Assembly (NCBI RefSeq): GCF_032854445.1
Contig: NC_088307.1
Coordinates: forward strand, 2,048,001 to 2,112,000
DNA: 64,000 bases
Direction of reading: 5' to 3'
Source of the DNA: Liolophura sinensis
Taxonomy: Eukaryota; Mollusca; Polyplacophora; Chitonida; Chitonidae
Part shown: piece by piece, positions 57,001-63,000 of the stretch
Layout of the letters: each line of letters starts with the position of its first letter
Numbering within the stretch: the first letter of the stretch is position 1
Program-made: the position numbers and the translations under genes
Notes under the pieces: model-generated
The model's database searches: none
Told to the model about the DNA's origin: nothing
What the model saw: the letters and a program-made list of their open reading frames with translations, nothing else

Positions 57001-60000
57001 AGTGGACTGACTTGCTCACCTTAGTACAGGCGATGTACATGCCCGTGGTGTTCAGCCGGTGTTTGATCTGCTGAGTGTTGTACACCTGGAGAACATCATT
57101 ACCTCCAAACTGTAACACAGAACAGAGACAAGGTGATAAATATGCCACAGGTGTTGTACACCTGGAGAACATCATTAACTCCAAACAGTAACACAGAACA
57201 GAGACAAGGTGATAAATATGCCACAGGTGTTGTACACCTGGAAAACATCATTACCTCCAAACTGTAACACAGAACAGAGACAAGGTGATAAATATGCCAC
57301 AGGTGTTGTACACCTGGAGGACATCATTAACTCCAAACAGTAACACAGAACAGAGACAATGTGATAAATATGCCACAGGTGTTGTACACCTGGAGAACAT
57401 CATTACCTCCAAACTGTAACATAGCACAGAGACAAGGTGATAAATATACCACAGGTGTTGTACACCTGGAGAACACCACTACCTCCAAACTGTAATATAG
57501 CACAGAGACAAGGTGATAAATATGCCACAGGTGTTGTACACCTGGAGAACACCACTACCTCCAAACTGTAATGTAGCACAGAGACATGGTGATAAATATG
57601 CCACAGGTGTTGTACACCTGGATAACATCGTTACCTTCAATCTGGAACACAACATGGAAGTAAAACATCTATTGCAAAAATTTATGTTTCTAATGCTACC
57701 TTTCACTGCATTCCTATAAATCTTTTAGGCTGTAAGAATCAATTACAAAGCAAGGTCCAAATATGTTTACTTGTGTCCTTTTTTAATATAAAAGCATTGA
57801 TGGTCAGGTTCATGGGTAGAGCCTGAGATAACAGCCTCACCTGGGATCATCAGGTTCATGGGTAGAGCTTGAGATAACAACCTCACCTGGGATCATCAGG
57901 TTCATGGGTAGAGCCTTAGATAACAACCTCATCTGGGATCATCAGGTTCATGGGTAGAGCCTGAGATAACAACCTCACCTGGGATCATCAGGTTCATGGG
58001 TAGAGCTTGAGATAACAGCCTCACCTGGGATCATCAGGTTCATGGGTAGAGCCTGATATAACAAATTCACCTGAGATCATCAGGTTCATGGGTAGAGCTT
58101 GAGATAACAGCCTCATCTGGGATCATCAGGTTCATGAGTACAGCCTGGCATACCAACGTCACCTGAGATCATCAGGTTCATGGGCAGAGCTTGAGATAAC
58201 AATCTCACCTGAGATCATCAGATTCATGGGTAGAGCCTGATATAACAAATTCACCTGAGATTATCAGGTTCATGGGTAGAGCCTGAGATAACAACCTCAT
58301 CTGGGATCATCAGGTTCATGGGTAGAGCTTGAGATAACAGCTTCACCTGAGATCATCAGGTTCATGAGTACAGCCTGGCATGCCAACCTCACCTGAGATC
58401 ATCAGGTTCATGGGCGGAGCCTGATATAACAACTTCACCTGAGTTCATCAGGTTCATGGGTAGAGCCTGAGATAACAACCTCATCTGGGATCATCAGGTT
58501 CACGGGTAGAGCTTGAGATAACAGCCTCACCTGGGATCATCAGGTTCATGAGTACAGCCTGGCATACCAACCTCACCTGAGATCATCAGGTTCATGGGCA
58601 GAGCCTGAGATAACAACCTCACCTGAGATCATCAGGTTCATGGGTAGAGCTTGAGATAACAGCCTCACCTGGGATCATCAGGTTCATGAGTACAGCCTGG
58701 CATACCAACCTCACCTGAGATCATCAGGTTCATGGGCAGAGCCTGAGATAACAGCCTCACCTGGGATCATCAGGTTCATGGGTAGAGCCTGATATAACAG
58801 CTTCACCTGAGATCATCAGGTTCATGGGTAGAGCCTGAGATAACAACCTCATCTGGGATCATCAGGTTCATGGGTAGAGCTTGAGATAACAGCTTCACCT
58901 GAGATCATCAGGTTCATGAGTACAGCCTGGCATGCCAACCTCACCTGAGATCATCAGGTTCATGGGCGGAGCCTGATATAACAACTTCACCTGAGATCAT
59001 CAGGTTCATGGGTAGAGCCTGAGGTAAACAACCTCACCTAGGATCATCAGGTTCATGTGTAGCGCCTGAGATAACAACCTCATCTGAGACCATCAAGTTC
59101 ATGGGTAGAGCCTGAGATAACAACCTCACCTGAGATCATCAGGTTCATGTACATGCGAGTGAGTCACTGAGAACTGGGAGTGTTGACAAAAAATTGGCAT
59201 TGATTGTGTCCTGGTTATCTTTGAAATGTCATACACTGAAAATTGATCTTAAAACTGATACTTAAGCCGAAAATAAAAGTAAGTTTCATCATACAAACAA
59301 CTGAAAACTGTGTAAAAATACCTTCATTCATTTTTTTAGATTTTTTTAATAGCGCTAAAAGGCATTCTAATATTAGAATTTTATCGTGGGCTTTATGGGC
59401 CATACTGATGATAACCAGGAACTTTTTTCCTGATGTTCACTAGAGAGGATGGAATTTTTTAGAACATTATTTCAGTAATCTTTTACTCATGGGTTAAAAG
59501 ATTTATCACAACATTCAGTGTCATGATTAAAATTGGAAAAACTTCCTGTGACGACAGAGTTCCTAAACTCTGATAGCATGGTTCCCTTTCACTGTAAGAA
59601 TTAGTAATACAAAGTACAGAAAGTTAGTTGCTCAAAAAAAAAAGTTTCCTGTGAAAAAATACCTTTGATTTCTCCACAACACAGGTGCGTTAATAATGTT
59701 CATCTTTAACATTTGTGTTTACCAAATAGGGGTAGGTATGGATGACACCAAAACATTTACCTCCACATCGTTTGTTTGTTGACAGTGCTCGAAGAAGTCC
59801 ATGGGAAAACTCACAGCTCTGCCCTGCCGACCTGAGAGAAACATACAAAATAGTGTGATAAATGCCTACACTCTGCTCATAACTCTTCGATACAGAACTC
59901 CTAACATTTTCAGTATTCCTTTAACAAGTACACTATATATGTATATCTACAGCTGGTGACAAAGGTTTAGTTAGATTCGGTTCTGTGACAAAAAACTGAC

Positions 60001-63000
60001 TGGACAGACAGGGACAACATTAAAACATATAATATGGTGAAAGTTTTATAGAAATATAAAAAGTGTGCACGTAGTCGCCTCTGACATACAAAATACAATC
60101 TGAAACACCACATCCACCTAGTAACAGGTGAGGGCATGCAATTTTTATCCAAAGTAATGGCGACTAAGATCCAAGCTGAATTGATCACACAATGAGTTCT
60201 ACACTACCAGATTGTGCACATCTCAAAAGCTGGAATGAACATCTCAGGAGAAAGGTTTCCCACGGGTACAGAAACATTATTATACCGGCCTTCTAATCAA
60301 ACCTCTTGTTTCTTACGGGAACCCCGGGTTGCTCACCTGACTTGGAGACTTTCTTCTTCTTTGCTGGTTTCAGCACTTGAATGGCACTCTGAGGTTGTAG
60401 GTACGGGGAGAGCCAGTAGCCCGTCTTGTCCACATTAGCCATGTAGATTCTCAGGCTGCCATCCTCACACAATACGATCATAGTTGTACGCTGTTGCTGC
60501 AACAACAACGCAAGAACAGCATGTCATCTTGAGTTTTTATGTACATGTGTATGTATTTCATTGGGATTTAATGCTGTGTTCAAAGAAAATTTCAATTTTG
60601 TGACAGCAGTTTATGATTGGGGGAAACTAGAATAAATTTTGTTAATTATCTGTTCATATCTTAAACAATTACAACCTCACTAACCTCTGTGAATTTTAAA
60701 AAAATTGTGCTGATACTTTTTCCATTTCTTTAACACATAGTCTGGTCTGGTATTTACTTATGCAAAAACAAAATATAAGGATCAATAATAAAATGTCTTC
60801 ACTGTACAAGTCTTGATTTTTTTTACTGCAAAATATTTCTTTACAGCTGGACACAGAAATGTTAAACCAAGTATTAGAAAACCTTGAGCATCTTTTTGTT
60901 TCTTTTGTTTTTTTATTTATTTATTTATTTGACTGGATTTTTTTTACGCCCTCCCCAAGAATATTTCACTTATACGATAACGGCAAGCATTATAATGAGA
61001 GGTACCGGGCAGAGGACGGGGGAAACCCACTACCATCTGCAGGTTGCTGCAAGACCTTCCCACGTACAACTGGAGATAAAATCCGCATGACTTGAACTCC
61101 CAGCAATCACATTTTAGTGGGAGGCCCCTCACGGTCACTGCACTGTGCTAGCGTGCTAACTGTTTTGGTTTTCTAACTAACACATACCTGGTCTGAATTA
61201 GAAGCCACATGTCTGATTGCCACAACATCCTGAATCTGTGGACAAAACAGAGACAGGAAAACATTGAGTGATGACTATACATTAACCCATCTTGTAACAA
61301 TTTTACACCTCACAAGAAGACATTCTGTAGGATGACCCACTTTGTGACAAAATGTTTAGTACATAAAATAAAGGCAGGAGAACAACGGTAATTTTTATAA
61401 CTGTTTAAATAAGTCCGAACTTCACTAAATCTGTTTGATGAAACTAGTTAATTGCATTAAATCAGGCACATGGCAAGGATAGCTGACAATATGTATTCGT
61501 CCACCAACCCACCCGACACACCTCAAACCATTACCACTCTGTCACTTCTGGCCCTTCTCAATCCCAATCCCAGACCTTTTCTACAAAACAATCCACCAGA
61601 AAAAACAACCCAGAGAAGAAACCTCTTCTTGCTAACATCACCTGACTGAGCACTAACCTTGGCCTTGGCTGGTATGACCTTGACCTCCTGTATACAGATA
61701 GTATCTGGTCGGATCATAAGGACCACAGGGTTGTTGGAGGACTGAGTCATACAATACACCAGCCCTGGGTGACCCAACACCTCTGACCACTGCACCAGTG
61801 GCTGAGTGTTAGTACTGCCAGAGTTACTCCCCTTGTTCCCACCATTGGAACTGAAAGTGAAATGGGCCGACAAGGGATAAACAAAAAGTCTTCATGTTGC
61901 AGTGTTGTTAATAAGATAGTGCTTCGTCCTATCTTTTTTTCAAAATATCAAACACTCTTGTAAAATGCTCTATGCTTTACTGCCTAATGCCATTATCCTA
62001 TTGCCACCATTTTGTGACCAAGCAGAGTTTCTCTCCTAGAAGCATACATGTAAGAACACATTTAAAGGAGAAGAAAATTTAAATATCAATCAAATACAAA
62101 ATCAAAAGAGTATGCATTTCCTTGCAGGTGCATGCCATAAAAAAATTCTAATATGTACCTGAAGTTGATAAATTATAAATAAAGTCAGTGCCAAAATCCG
62201 CTTTGGGCGACTCCATTTTGCCCAAGAACTAGACCTGAAGTCTTCTGTGTTAGGAGGAGAATTGCCGTCAGAAACCGCCTAAGTGCAGTTCGTACATTTC
62301 CTGTAGAAGTCTTCTTCCCAGAAGGCAGCGGACAGCACAGTTCATTTTCCGCTTGATGACTGAGAAACCGATTGTTGGATGTAGGTTTCGAGTTCACACG
62401 AATGGCCAGCAATTTTAACGACTCTCATTGGCTGAGAGGCAACAAATCCCCAGCATAAATTACAGGGTGTTAAAGATGGAGGACGCTAAGAACTCAGCGA
62501 TTTATGCCAGCTTTGCCATTTTCAGGCTTTACATGTATGGCAAGGAAAAATCGCAAAAATTATGCAACAGGCACCACCGAATTGTGCTCTTTTCAGCCTA
62601 TAGTGTCATGTTTTTATATTTTTTTTTCTCCTTTAATTACTCATTAACATTTCTAATGCATTTACAGCCCTTAGAATTTGCCTAGGGTATTATACAGGAA
62701 CGTTGTATAAATGTACATCAGCACAATCCACTGTATCTACAACTTATCTGATCAAGATGATGAAACGTAATGAAGTTACCTCTTAAAGACCAGAGGGAAA
62801 AGATTTGAACACATTGTCAGGTCCTTCGTTATTGTAGCCACGAAACTCTTTCCTAAAGAGAGAAAAAGGAAACGAATTGGTCACATGAGAAACTAGGCCG
62901 ACAGACAGAAAAACAAACAAATTCGAATTTTGTTAAAGCCTGTTTTACATTTAATATATTTTAAAAAATGAAAAATGTTCCCATTTACTGTACTGCACCG

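Noticed and set aside
62428-62685. 85-codon plus-strand frame as first exon of a divergent gene
   Set aside because: A GC-rich patch nearby made this tempting, but there is no promoter signal, homology or partner exon.
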